A program made the translations under genes and the position numbers. A stretch of DNA of 64,000 nt from Nocardia nova SH22a. Its GTDB lineage: Bacteria > Actinomycetota > Actinomycetes > Mycobacteriales > Mycobacteriaceae. The stretch spans positions 868,001 to 932,000 of the forward strand of contig NZ_CP006850.1 in assembly GCF_000523235.1 (NCBI RefSeq). Reading direction: 5' to 3'. Numbering within the stretch: the first letter of the stretch is position 1; the number at the start of each line of letters is the position of its first letter. This document shows positions 55,578 to 63,910 of the stretch, piece after piece. Below the pieces are notes generated by a model that saw only the letters and a program-made list of their open reading frames with translations, made no database searches and was not told where the DNA came from.

Positions 55578-56504
55578 ATGAGGACGACGCGGACTGCTGC
55601 GGTGGCCATTCTGCTGTGCACCCTGCTCGCCCTCGCAGCTCCACGTGCCGCCGCCCTTCCGGTCGAAGTGCCTTCCGTGGCGGGCGCCAACGATTTCGCG
55701 TGCCGGACCACTCCCGACAAGCCGTATCCGGTGGTTCTCGCGCACGGCGCCGCGACGGATGCGCAGACCAGTTTCGCGGTGCTTGCGCCGGAATTGCGCA
55801 AGCTCGGATATTGCGTATTCGCCGCGGATATCGGCCGGGCGAAATTGCCGAACCTGGCGATGGCGGGCGTCGCCAAACAGGTCTGGCCTGGCTGGGGCCC
55901 GGTGGCTACCACGGTATTCGGAAGTGAAGTTCCCTACGGCGTCACCGATATTCAGTCGCAAACCAACGAGCTGTCGGCATTCGTGACGATGGTGCGCGGT
56001 GTGACCGGGGCGCCGAAAGTCATCATGGTGGGACATTCCACCGGCGGCACCGAAATTCGCGAACTGGTGCGGCGGCATCCGGAAGTGATCGACCGGGTCG
56101 TCACGGTGGGAACGCCGTACCGCGGCTCGACCTTTCAAGGGCTGCCCAGTATGTACCCGGTCTTCGGCGCACTCGGTCTCGACGGCCCGGAAACCGCGGC
56201 GCAGGTATACGGTCCGGCGGGCGCCGAGCAGGTTCCCGGCACGCCCACGCTGGATCAGCTGAACGCGGGCGGCGAGACCCGCCCGGGCATCAATTACACC
56301 GCGATAGCCAGCCACACCGACGAGGTGATCACTCCGCCGGAAACGGCGCTGCTGTCGGACCCGCGGGACGGCAACCGCAATATCTGGGTGCAGGACGGCT
56401 GCCCGGATCTCGCGGTCGCACATGCCCAGTTGCTGTCGGATCCGCGGGCGATCGCCGATATCGTCGCCGCGGTGACCGATGGTCCGCTTCCGCCGCCCTG
56501 CTGA
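55578..56504 (+). CDS. Exported lipase/esterase (alpha/beta hydrolase, lipase class 2)
   Basis: A 308-aa secreted enzyme. Residues 1-27 form a signal peptide (MRTTRTAAVAILLCTLLALAAPRAAA). The mature domain has PVVLAHGAATD (oxyanion loop, about 52), the nucleophile elbow VGHSTGG (about 153), an Asp in HTDEVITPPE (about 250) and a late His in AVAHAQLL (about 285), a complete catalytic triad. Four Cys could form disulfides. It would hydrolyse acyl esters outside the membrane. ATG 55578 is preferred over 55545 or 55569 because the signal peptide then starts correctly and the -10 box fits. Confidence 0.87.
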   Translation: MRTTRTAAVAILLCTLLALAAPRAAALPVEVPSVAGANDFACRTTPDKPYPVVLAHGAATDAQTSFAVLAPELRKLGYCVFAADIGRAKLPNLAMAGVAKQVWPGWGPVATTVFGSEVPYGVTDIQSQTNELSAFVTMVRGVTGAPKVIMVGHSTGGTEIRELVRRHPEVIDRVVTVGTPYRGSTFQGLPSMYPVFGALGLDGPETAAQVYGPAGAEQVPGTPTLDQLNAGGETRPGINYTAIASHTDEVITPPETALLSDPRDGNRNIWVQDGCPDLAVAHAQLLSDPRAIADIVAAVTDGPLPPPC

Positions 56505-56510
56505 GCGCCG

Positions 56511-56987
56511 CTACTTCGGGGTGACCCAGGTGGTGATGTCGGCGTGGACGACCTCGACGCCGTGCTTGTCGTAGATCGAGATCGGGACGACCATCTCGGT
56601 GCCCTCGGTGACGGCCGCGAAATCGGGAATCCGCTCCAGTTTCGCGACCGCGCGCAGTCCCGATTCGGCCTTGGCCAGATACTGCACATTCATCGCCTTG
56701 GGAATCCAGCGATGGCTGGTCGGCACGGTCGCCTCGCTGAGCATGCCCATCGCGACCTCGGCCAGATTGCAGGCCGCGATCGCGTGGAAGGTGCCCAGGT
56801 GGTTGTGGATACCGAACCACTTCGGCGCGGTGACCTCGCACAGTCCGGGTTCCAGCCGCACCACGTTCGGAACGACGGTGCCGAAATAGGGGACCCGGGC
56901 GATCATCCCGACCGAGAACAGCGCATGTCCGAGCCGGTTGTCGGGCAGCTTCTTCCAGCCGCGGTAGGTAGCGGTCTCATTTGCCAT
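56511..56987 (-). CDS. DUF4442 hotdog-fold protein
   Basis: A 158-aa protein matching the DUF4442 hotdog family: RLEPGLCEVTAPKW near 45, NHLGTFHAIAACNLAEVAMG near 63-82 (the hotdog helix) and KAMNVQYLAKAE near 98. Distant relatives are acyl-CoA thioesterases, but no activity has been shown for this group as far as I know. It converges on the lipase gene with six bases between stops. A perfect operator-like palindrome lies just upstream of its start, so it is probably repressed by a TetR-type protein. Confidence 0.78.
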   Translation of the reverse strand: MANETATYRGWKKLPDNRLGHALFSVGMIARVPYFGTVVPNVVRLEPGLCEVTAPKWFGIHNHLGTFHAIAACNLAEVAMGMLSEATVPTSHRWIPKAMNVQYLAKAESGLRAVAKLERIPDFAAVTEGTEMVVPISIYDKHGVEVVHADITTWVTPK

Positions 56988-57011
56988 GCCATCATCTTAC
57001 TCTGGAGTAAG
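56988..57011 (-). promoter_or_regulatory. Palindromic operator over the DUF4442 promoter
   Basis: CTTACTC (56996-57002) and GAGTAAG (57005-57011) are exact inverse repeats around TG. On the minus strand the last bases form TAAGAT, followed by six bases and ATG 56987, a leaderless promoter. A bound repressor would cover the -10 box. The form resembles TetR-family operators. Confidence 0.6.
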
Positions 57012-57153
57012 TTACGGGCTGCCGGTACCGCTCCCATCAGCGCGCATCGGGGTCGTCCCCGAGATCGACCCTGATTCGGATGGGGTGCGTATCACCCGCG
57101 CGGGGGATACGGAATCCGCTCTCGTGATGACGATTTCGCCATCGGAGGATTTC

Positions 57154-57165
57154 TAGGATGGCCGG
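57154..57165 (+). promoter_or_regulatory. Putative leaderless promoter of the envelope operon
   Basis: TAGGAT (57154-57159) is followed by six bases and GTG 57166. A GGAGG at about 57144-57148 is too far from the start to act as its ribosome-binding site. Confidence 0.45.
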
Positions 57166-58791
57166 GTGAGACCTACAGCGCGCGCGGGCGGCCGCCTTCT
57201 CGTCGCCGTCCTGTGCGTGGTGTTCGCCTGGGCGGTCGCGCCCACGGCACTGGCCGACGCGCCCGCGGCGGGCGGGGACCTCTCGATCGCGCAGACCCTG
57301 GGCGATCGCGAACTCACCGTGATCCTGCGCCGGGTCACCTCGGTGCCGGGACCGCTGCGCGTCGAGGTGGTGTCCCACACCGGGACCGCGGCCGGGCGGT
57401 TGGCCCTCGACCTCACGCCGACCGGGGCATCGTCGTCGTCGCGCACGCCCGCACCGGGCGCACCGGTCGATCACGGCGCGATCGACCTCGGCGCCGCGCC
57501 CGGCATGTATTCCACGACCCTGCGGGTGGACCGGCCGGGGCCGTGGGAGCTCGCCGTCGGCGACGGGAGCCGGGTGGCCCGCATTCCGTTCGTCGTGCCC
57601 GCGCAGATCGTCACGCCGCCCGAACGATTCGTCTACGGCGGCTTCGTCGTCGCCGGAGTGCTGTTGCCGGTGGCGGCGGTCGTGGCGATCCGGGCCCGGC
57701 GCGGTGCGTGGGCGCTGCTGCCCGCCGCGGGAGTGGTCGCGGGCGTCGCGGTCGCGGTGACCGCCGCGGTGCTGTCCACCTCGCTGCCGCTGCCGCCGCA
57801 GCCCGGAATCCAGCTCGATCCGAGTGTGGACGATGTGCGGGATCCGTACGCCGCGCGGCAGCCGTCGATCTCGGATTTCTCGCGTCCGCCGGTCATGTTG
57901 TCGCTCGGCGGAACTCCGTTGCGCGCGGGCGTGCCGGGCGACCTCGAGTTGCGACTCGGCGACGCCGCCACCGGACTTCCGGTCGACGATCTCACCGTCG
58001 TCGACGAGGCGTTCATCCATGCGCTGGTGGTGGGACCGAGCGGCGAACTGGCGCATACCCATCCGATCCGGGTGGCGCCGGGGACCTATCTGCTGCATCT
58101 CACCGCCCCCGAGCCCGGGCACTACGCGCTGTCGATCGAATTGGAGCGCCGTGGCGGCGGGGTCCGGATGATCCGGGCCGCAGCCGGTTTCGACGTCGGC
58201 CCCGGTGCGGCGGACGTGCGGACCGACTTCGGTGGTCACCTCGCGCGCGTGTCGGGGCCCGGGACGGCAGCCGCCCCGTTGCATCCCGGCCTGCGCGCCA
58301 CCGCGACCGGCGACGGCGTCCCGATCGAGATCGTGACCACCGCGGCCGCCGTCGGCGCGCCCCTCACGATCACCGCGAAGGTCGGTGACCGGGCCGAACT
58401 GCAACCCTGGCTCGGCATGGTCGGCCATATGATCGTCGCCGGTCCGCTGCCTGCCGGAACCGATCTCGGCACGGCCGTCGAACGGGCGCCGGTGTGGGGC
58501 CATGCCCATTCGATGGGATCGATGGGGATGTCCGCCGACACCGACGGCCGGATGGTGAATATGCCCGGGATGGACCATATGTCGGCGCCGAATGCCGACG
58601 CCATGCTCATGCCGCCCGTCAACGGTGACAGCGCACCCGACGAGACCGTCGCCGCCTACGGCCCGTCCGTCCCCTTCACCTATACGTTCGCGGTCCCGGG
58701 TCGCTATCACGTGTGGATTCAGGTCGAACGTGACTACACCATCCTCACGATCCCGCTGGTGCTCGACATTCCTTCGGGAGGACCGCGATGA
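57166..58791 (+). CDS. Exported membrane protein with Met/His-rich segment, possible copper handling
   Basis: A 541-aa protein. A signal peptide ends near residue 31 (PTALADA). Residues 35-150 form a beta-rich extracellular domain, two transmembrane helices follow (about 163-182 and 186-206), and 230-420 hold further beta domains. Residues 445-485 are rich in Met and His (HAHSMGSMGMS, MVNMPGMDHMS), a pattern typical of periplasmic copper-binding proteins. The C terminus has PFTYTFAVPGRYHVWIQVERD, resembling YtkA/FixH-like modules. I do not recognise a named family. It starts a four-gene operon and overlaps the next gene by ATGA. Copper binding is inference from composition. Confidence 0.75.
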   Translation: MRPTARAGGRLLVAVLCVVFAWAVAPTALADAPAAGGDLSIAQTLGDRELTVILRRVTSVPGPLRVEVVSHTGTAAGRLALDLTPTGASSSSRTPAPGAPVDHGAIDLGAAPGMYSTTLRVDRPGPWELAVGDGSRVARIPFVVPAQIVTPPERFVYGGFVVAGVLLPVAAVVAIRARRGAWALLPAAGVVAGVAVAVTAAVLSTSLPLPPQPGIQLDPSVDDVRDPYAARQPSISDFSRPPVMLSLGGTPLRAGVPGDLELRLGDAATGLPVDDLTVVDEAFIHALVVGPSGELAHTHPIRVAPGTYLLHLTAPEPGHYALSIELERRGGGVRMIRAAAGFDVGPGAADVRTDFGGHLARVSGPGTAAAPLHPGLRATATGDGVPIEIVTTAAAVGAPLTITAKVGDRAELQPWLGMVGHMIVAGPLPAGTDLGTAVERAPVWGHAHSMGSMGMSADTDGRMVNMPGMDHMSAPNADAMLMPPVNGDSAPDETVAAYGPSVPFTYTFAVPGRYHVWIQVERDYTILTIPLVLDIPSGGPR

Positions 58792-59480
58792 ACGACCGAT
58801 CCGATTCGCGCCCAACCGATTCCGCGAAGCGACGACCCACACGACCGGACTCCGCGTCGCGCACGGTCGATGGGTCCGCCGGAACAACGCGGGATGCCGC
58901 TGTAGTGCATTCGATTTCGCCGACGACATCGGAAGGGCATGTGCCGGAGAAGGACTCGATCGCAGCGAATCACACCGCTAGCTCCTCGGCGGAGGTGGCG
59001 GGAGACGCGGGAATCGGTGAGCCGGTGCCGGGCAACTCGACGACCGAGCGGAATTCGCCCGGTGGCCGGTCGCGGAATCGGCGGCCCCGGGTGGCCGGCG
59101 CTCTCGCGGTCGTGGCGGTGCTCGCCGCGGTGGTGTGGTGGTTGTGGCCGGAGGGGAACGCCCCGCTCGTATTGCACGGCGGTACCCCGGCGCACATCGT
59201 CACCGTGACCCTCGGCGATCGGGTGGGAAGCTCCGATATCGGTATCGAATTGGCCGATCGCTCCGGAAAACCGGTGTCACACGCGATGATCGAGGTGCAG
59301 GCGGTCGAGCCGCGGATGGGATTCGCGGGGGAGCCGGTTGCCGCCGCGGACCACGGCGCCGGGAGTTATCACGCCCGGGACGTGGGATTCATGACGACGG
59401 GTCCATGGCAGCTGCGGGTCTCGATCAATACCGCCGGCGGCGCCGAAAACCTTTCTCTACCACTGTGGATCGGTGGTTGA
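58788..59480 (+). CDS. Membrane-anchored protein with FixH/YtkA-like domain
   Basis: A 230-aa protein. Residues 1-100 are polar and disordered (rich in Ser, Thr, Asp, Arg), followed by one transmembrane helix (about 102-122: VAGALAVVAVLAAVVWWLW) and an extracellular domain of about 105 residues with the pattern SDIGIELADRSGKPVSHAMIEVQAVEP...GFAGEPVAAADHGAGSYHARDVGFMTTGPWQLRV, which resembles YtkA/FixH-like modules found in copper and cytochrome-oxidase maturation loci. It overlaps the preceding gene by ATGA, so co-translation is likely. The long cytosolic tail is unusual. Confidence 0.72.
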   Translation: MNDRSDSRPTDSAKRRPTRPDSASRTVDGSAGTTRDAAVVHSISPTTSEGHVPEKDSIAANHTASSSAEVAGDAGIGEPVPGNSTTERNSPGGRSRNRRPRVAGALAVVAVLAAVVWWLWPEGNAPLVLHGGTPAHIVTVTLGDRVGSSDIGIELADRSGKPVSHAMIEVQAVEPRMGFAGEPVAAADHGAGSYHARDVGFMTTGPWQLRVSINTAGGAENLSLPLWIGG

Positions 59481-59517
59481 TCCCGGTGCGCCGCACGATC
59501 ACAGGAAGGACGATGTC

Positions 59518-60687
59518 ATGAGTGTTCCGATCGACGCGACCACGGGATCGACGCGGGCCGCACCCGCCGTTGCCGCGGAATCGCGTTCCCGCGCGGTCGA
59601 ATCCGGCTTCGCGGCCCGAGCGGGCGCCTGGATCGTCCTGCTCGGAACCGTCATCACCACGGTCGGCATCAGCTGGGACATCCAGTGGCACAACGAAGTC
59701 GGTCCCGACACCTTCTTCACACTGCCGCACCTGTTCCTGTATTCCGGCAGTGCGATCGCCGGGTTCGCCAGCCTCGCCATGGTCGTGCTCACCACCTCGG
59801 CGCAGCGCGCCGGACGGCCGATACCGCACGCCGGTGGCACCCCGATCCGCGTCTTCGGCTCGACCCTGACCGCACCCGTCGGCTATATGGTCTCCGGCGC
59901 GGGGGCGGCATTGTTCCTGCTCTACGGCCTGTTCGACCTGGAGTGGCATGCGATCTACGGATTCGACGCGGTGCTGAACACGCCGTCGCACGTCGCGCTG
60001 TTCCTGTCCATCACCATCACGATGATCGGCAGCGTCATGGTGTTCGCCGCCCATCGTGACGAATTGTGGGGCCGCGCCGGTGTGGTCTGCGCGACCGTCA
60101 TCCTGATCGCCTTCGCGCCGATCCCCGCCGACGGACTGAACAACCTCCCGCTGCCGATCGACGCGATGGTCGTGGCGACCGTCCTGTTCGCACCGCTGCT
60201 GCTGATCATGGGTGCGCTGGTCCTGGGCCGCCCGGGATCGGCCCTGGCCATCGGCATCGCGAGTGCGGTCATGCAGGGCGTGCTGTGGTGGTTCTCGCCG
60301 TGGGCCGCCCATGTCTACGCCTCGGCGGTCGGCCTCCCGCTGCGCGACGGTCTCACGCCGCGCCCACCGGCCTTCCCGAGCGTCATCCCGATGTTCCTGT
60401 TCGTCGCCGCGCTGGCCGTGGAGGGTTTGTTCCTGTGGTTCCGCGGACGCTCGGACGGCAGGCCCGGTGTACCGGCCCTGCTGCTGGTGGCCGGGGTCGC
60501 CGCGGGCGTGATCATCGGCGCGGGGCTGCCGCTGCAGGTGTTTCTCACCTATCCGAACCCGCATCTGTCGGCCACGACCATCGTGATCCCGATCCTCGCC
60601 GGAATCCCGCTGGGCCTCGCCGCCGGATATCTGGGCGGCATCTGCGCCACGATGCTGCGCACGTTGAGCCCCCGGGAGCACTCATGA
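59518..60687 (+). CDS. Polytopic membrane protein of the envelope operon
   Basis: A 389-aa protein with about ten hydrophobic segments, starting with GAWIVLLGTVITTVGISWD (about 38-56). Conserved-looking polar positions lie inside membrane regions (WDIQWH, FTLPHLFLYSG, NTPSHVALF), a His-rich set reminiscent of metal or haem ligands. No family name is recognised. ATG 59518 follows AGGAAGGA seven bases upstream. The position after two extracellular-domain proteins suggests a shared envelope complex. Confidence 0.75.
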   Translation: MSVPIDATTGSTRAAPAVAAESRSRAVESGFAARAGAWIVLLGTVITTVGISWDIQWHNEVGPDTFFTLPHLFLYSGSAIAGFASLAMVVLTTSAQRAGRPIPHAGGTPIRVFGSTLTAPVGYMVSGAGAALFLLYGLFDLEWHAIYGFDAVLNTPSHVALFLSITITMIGSVMVFAAHRDELWGRAGVVCATVILIAFAPIPADGLNNLPLPIDAMVVATVLFAPLLLIMGALVLGRPGSALAIGIASAVMQGVLWWFSPWAAHVYASAVGLPLRDGLTPRPPAFPSVIPMFLFVAALAVEGLFLWFRGRSDGRPGVPALLLVAGVAAGVIIGAGLPLQVFLTYPNPHLSATTIVIPILAGIPLGLAAGYLGGICATMLRTLSPREHS

Positions 60688-60740
60688 GCGCCACCGCGCT
60701 GACCGGATGTGGCTGCCCGGTAGGAACAAGAGGAGTGGCG

Positions 60741-60890
60741 ATGGGTCGTACCGTGCAGCCTCTCGGTGCGTCCGGGTACGGGTGCCTCACAGACCACACG
60801 GGAGTGCCGATGAGTCGTACCGCGCAGCGCCTCGGTGCGTCCGGGCGTGGTTATCCTGCGGGAACGCCGATGAGTACCACCGTTTCTCGC
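60741..60890 (+). repeat. Tandem degenerate repeats, each beginning with an ATG
   Basis: Unit 1 (60741-60809) and unit 2 (60810-60869) both start ATGnGTCGTACCGnGCAG and contain CTCGGTGCGTCCGGG; a partial third unit starts at 60870 and an eroded one precedes 60741. Each ATG follows a GGAGTGGCG-, GGAGTGCCG- or GGAACGCCG-type stretch that can act as a weak ribosome-binding site. All units are in the same reading frame as the following gene. Confidence 0.6.
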
Positions 60891-60935
60891 TGGTCCGACG
60901 AAGCCCAGGCCACTCGCAACGGCACAGGAGCAGCG

Positions 60936-61523
60936 GTGACGCACGATGCGAAGCCCTCTCGTCACCACCGGCGTGCGGCCCTTCGTCGTATCGCTCGATA
61001 TCCCGTGGTGCTGCTGGTACTCGCCGCGCTCGCAGTGATCGGCGCGGGCCCGGCGGGCGCCTATCAACCGGTGAACGTCGTCCACACCGAGCGCGTGCAC
61101 GCCGGTCCGTACGAGGTGACCGTCGGCTTCTCCACCTGGCCGCTGCGCGCGATGCAGTCGCTGGACTTCACCTTCCTGCCCGACGGCGGTATCGCGGGTA
61201 AATCCGGCACGCTGCAGGTCAGCGGGCCCGGACTGAAGACCGTCCGCACCCAGCCGCTGGTCCGGCATCCCCGCAAGCGCGATTCCTGGGGCCTGGACGT
61301 CAAGGCGCTCGACGCGCCCGGGAGTTACCGATTCGCCTTCACGATCGACGGTCCGCAGGGTCACGGGGAGGGAGCGCTCGACGGTTTGCAGGTGCTCGAC
61401 CAGCCCGGCCCGCCGCTCGGATTGAGCTGGGTGCTGGGCACCCTGCCGCTGCTGGGCCTGCTCGTCTTCGGTGCGGTAGTCTGGCGGCGCACTCGGCCGA
61501 GGTTGCGGTCGCTGACGGTCTGA
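60936..61523 (+). CDS. Exported, C-terminally anchored protein of the envelope operon
   Basis: A 195-aa protein from GTG 60936, which has AGGAG at 60926-60930. A signal peptide follows (RRAALRRIARYPVVLLVLAALAVIGAGPAGA), then an extracellular beta domain (about 40-150: VNVVHTERVHAGPYEVTVGFSTWPLRAMQSL) and one C-terminal helix (about 163-183) with a basic end. The frame is open to ATG 60684, which overlaps the preceding stop (ATGA), and would add 84 residues made largely of the tandem repeats; I prefer 60936 because only then is the signal peptide N-terminal. The domain resembles YtkA-like modules of the neighbouring genes. Function unknown. Confidence 0.7.
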   Translation: MTHDAKPSRHHRRAALRRIARYPVVLLVLAALAVIGAGPAGAYQPVNVVHTERVHAGPYEVTVGFSTWPLRAMQSLDFTFLPDGGIAGKSGTLQVSGPGLKTVRTQPLVRHPRKRDSWGLDVKALDAPGSYRFAFTIDGPQGHGEGALDGLQVLDQPGPPLGLSWVLGTLPLLGLLVFGAVVWRRTRPRLRSLTV

Positions 61524-61921
61524 CCTGCGATCCACGGTCTGCGCGGGGTTATCCGACCCCCGATTTGGAGCCCTCCGGGGGGCTCGGGCATACTGTTCGG
61601 GTTGCCTGCAGCGATGGCGTGCGTTCATCGGCAGCAGGCGAGCAGCACCCACTGAAGTATCGGCGTCGAGTCCGGCGCGGGTACGTCCGGGACGAAGTTC
61701 CGAGGCCGACAGGTGAATTATGTCCTGGGCCGAAGAATGAGCGGAATGGCGACACGCCCGACCGCGTGGACCGGAAGAACCATGACAGATGAACAGCGGC
61801 GAGGACTGGGCAGCGCCCGGTTGCGATTTCGACTGAGCGTCTCGATGGGCAAGTGCAAATGAGGGTGTTCCGGAGTGAAAACCTCCGGGGCACAACGTAA
61901 GCGGAGAAAAGGACACTTAGC
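61524..61921 (+). other. Leader region of the S10 ribosomal operon
   Basis: 398 bases without a gene. GAGCCC (61568-61573) and GGGCTC (61580-61585) form a hairpin that probably ends the upstream operon. The rest should contain the promoter and long leader of the S10 operon; I could not identify the -10/-35 with confidence. Confidence 0.5.
61568..61585 (+). terminator. Hairpin after the envelope operon
   Basis: GAGCCC/GGGCTC stem around a six-base loop, 45 bases after the stop codon. No U tract. Confidence 0.4.
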
Positions 61922-62227
61922 GTGGCGGGACAAAAGATCCGCATCAGGCTCAAGGCCTATGACCATGAGGCGATCGACGCGTCTGCGCGCAAGATCGTGG
62001 AGACAGTGACCCGCACCGGTGCCCGCGTCGTCGGGCCGGTGCCGTTGCCGACCGAGAAGAACGTGTACTGCGTCATCCGCTCGCCGCACAAGTACAAGGA
62101 CTCGCGCGAGCACTTCGAGATGCGCACGCACAAGCGGCTGATCGACATCCTCGACCCGACGCCGAAGACGGTCGACGCGCTCATGCGCATCGATCTGCCG
62201 GCCAGCGTCGACGTCAACATTCAGTGA
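61922..62227 (+). CDS. rpsJ: 30S ribosomal protein S10
   Basis: A 101-aa protein with the S10 pattern from [19 protein letters not shown] through [39 protein letters not shown] to [11 protein letters not shown] 61922 follows AAAGGA. S10 is part of the small-subunit head and the first gene of the S10 operon, in the usual order with L3, L4, L23 and L2. Confidence 0.99.
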   Translation: MAGQKIRIRLKAYDHEAIDASARKIVETVTRTGARVVGPVPLPTEKNVYCVIRSPHKYKDSREHFEMRTHKRLIDILDPTPKTVDALMRIDLPASVDVNIQ

Positions 62228-62241
62228 CGGGGATTGCAGAT

Positions 62242-62907
62242 ATGACTGACAACAAGAATCGGCCTGCGGCCGGGATCCTGGGCACCAAGCTCGGCATGAC
62301 CCAGGTCTTCGACGACAAGAACCGCGTCGTTCCCGTGACCGTCATCAAGGCCGGACCGAACGTCGTGACCCAGATCCGCACCGAGGAGCGCGACGGCTAC
62401 TCCGCCGTTCAGATCGCCTTCGGCGCGATCGACCCGCGCAAGGTGACCAAGCCCGTCTCCGGGCAGTTCGCCAAGGCCGGTGTCACTCCTCGCCGCCACA
62501 TCGCCGAGATCCGCGTCGCCGACGCCGCCTCGTTCGAGGTGGGCCAGGAACTGTCGGCCGATGTCTTCGAAGAAGGCACCTACGTCGACGTGACCGGCAC
62601 CAGCAAGGGCAAGGGCTACGCCGGTGTCATGAAGCGTCACGGCTTCAAGGGCCAGGGCGCGGCTCACGGTGCCCAGGCCGTCCACCGCCGTCCGGGTTCC
62701 ATCGGTGGTTGCTCCACCCCGGGCCGTGTGTTCAAGGGCATGCGGATGGCCGGTCGGATGGGTAACGACCGTGTCACCACGCAGAACCTCTCAGTCCACA
62801 AGGTGGACACCGAGAACGGTCTGCTGCTGATCAAGGGCGCGATCCCGGGCCGCAAGGGCGGCATCGTGATCGTCAAGAGTGCTGCGAAGGGTGGTGCCCG
62901 GGCATGA
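62242..62907 (+). CDS. rplC: 50S ribosomal protein L3
   Basis: A 221-aa protein beginning [19 protein letters not shown], with [15 protein letters not shown] and [23 protein letters not shown] in the central extension, as in all bacterial L3. ATG 62242 was chosen; a GTG at 62224 overlaps the rpsJ stop in the same frame but adds six residues not seen in relatives. It binds 23S rRNA near the peptidyl-transferase centre. Confidence 0.99.
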   Translation: MTDNKNRPAAGILGTKLGMTQVFDDKNRVVPVTVIKAGPNVVTQIRTEERDGYSAVQIAFGAIDPRKVTKPVSGQFAKAGVTPRRHIAEIRVADAASFEVGQELSADVFEEGTYVDVTGTSKGKGYAGVMKRHGFKGQGAAHGAQAVHRRPGSIGGCSTPGRVFKGMRMAGRMGNDRVTTQNLSVHKVDTENGLLLIKGAIPGRKGGIVIVKSAAKGGARA

Positions 62908-63575
62908 GCACCGACACTAAGACCAACCTGACGCTTCCGGTCAAAGAGCCGGGCGGCAAGACCAACGGCACCGTCGAGCTCCCCGCGGAGATCTTCGACG
63001 CGACCGCCAACATCGCGCTGATGCACCAGGTCGTCGTGGCCCAGCAGGCCGCGGCTCGCCAGGGCACGCACGCCACCAAGACCCGCGGCGAGGTTCGCGG
63101 CGGTGGCAAGAAGCCGTACCGCCAGAAGGGCACCGGCCGCGCCCGCCAGGGTTCGACCCGCGCTCCGCAGTTCACCGGCGGTGGCACCGTGCACGGCCCG
63201 CAGCCGCGCGACTACTCGCAGCGTCTGCCCAAGAAGATGAAGGCCGCCGCCCTGCGTGGCGCCCTGTCGGACCGGGCCCGCAACGAGCGCATCCACGTGA
63301 TCAGCGAACTGGTCGCCGGTCAGACCCCGTCCACCAAGTCGGCCAAGAGCTTCCTGGCCGAGCTGTCGGACCGCAAGAAGGTCCTGGTCGTGGTGGGCCG
63401 CGAAGACATCACCGCGTGGAAGAGCGTGGCGAACCTGCAGGGTGTGCACCCGATCGCCCCGGACCAGCTGAACACCTACGACGTGCTCCTGAGCGACGAC
63501 GTCGTGTTCAGCGTCGAGGCGCTCAACGCATTCGTGCACGGCCCGGCCGAGTCTGCACAGGAGGAAAGCAAGTGA
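62904..63575 (+). CDS. rplD: 50S ribosomal protein L4
   Basis: A 223-aa protein with the L4 core [37 protein letters not shown] (about 53-90), the loop that lines the exit tunnel. The ATG overlaps the rplC stop (ATGA). Some bacterial L4 proteins also regulate their own operon; the leader shows no clear target by eye. Confidence 0.99.
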   Translation: MSTDTKTNLTLPVKEPGGKTNGTVELPAEIFDATANIALMHQVVVAQQAAARQGTHATKTRGEVRGGGKKPYRQKGTGRARQGSTRAPQFTGGGTVHGPQPRDYSQRLPKKMKAAALRGALSDRARNERIHVISELVAGQTPSTKSAKSFLAELSDRKKVLVVVGREDITAWKSVANLQGVHPIAPDQLNTYDVLLSDDVVFSVEALNAFVHGPAESAQEESK

Positions 63576-63877
63576 CCACCATCGCCGACCCGCGCGACAT
63601 TCTGCTCGCGCCGGTGATCTCCGAGAAGTCCTACGGGCTGATCGAAGAGGGCACCTACACCTTCCTGGTGCACCCGGACTCGAACAAGACGCAGATCAAG
63701 ATCGCCGTCGAGAAGGTTTTCGGCGTCACGGTCACCAGCGTCAACACTGCCAACCGTCAGGGCAAGCGCAAGCGGACCCGCTTCGGTTACGGGCAGCGCA
63801 AGAGCACCAAGCGCGCGCTCGTGACCATCTCGGCCGACAGCAAGCCCATCGAGATCTTCGGAGGCCCGGTCGCGTAA
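63572..63877 (+). CDS. rplW: 50S ribosomal protein L23
   Basis: A 101-aa protein: [47 protein letters not shown], then [24 protein letters not shown] 63572 overlaps the rplD stop (GTGA) and follows AGGAGGAAAG. L23 sits at the tunnel exit and docks trigger factor and SRP. The longer frame to 63416 lies inside rplD and is rejected. Confidence 0.99.
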   Translation: MTTIADPRDILLAPVISEKSYGLIEEGTYTFLVHPDSNKTQIKIAVEKVFGVTVTSVNTANRQGKRKRTRFGYGQRKSTKRALVTISADSKPIEIFGGPVA

Positions 63878-63910
63878 GCGGTCGGATCTTCAGAAAGCAG
63901 AGAAGAACTC

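Noticed and set aside
57166..61921. Mycofactocin genes upstream of rpsJ, as in Mycobacterium
   Set aside because: The genes here have beta-rich extracellular domains and transmembrane helices and show no radical-SAM or glycosyltransferase motifs.
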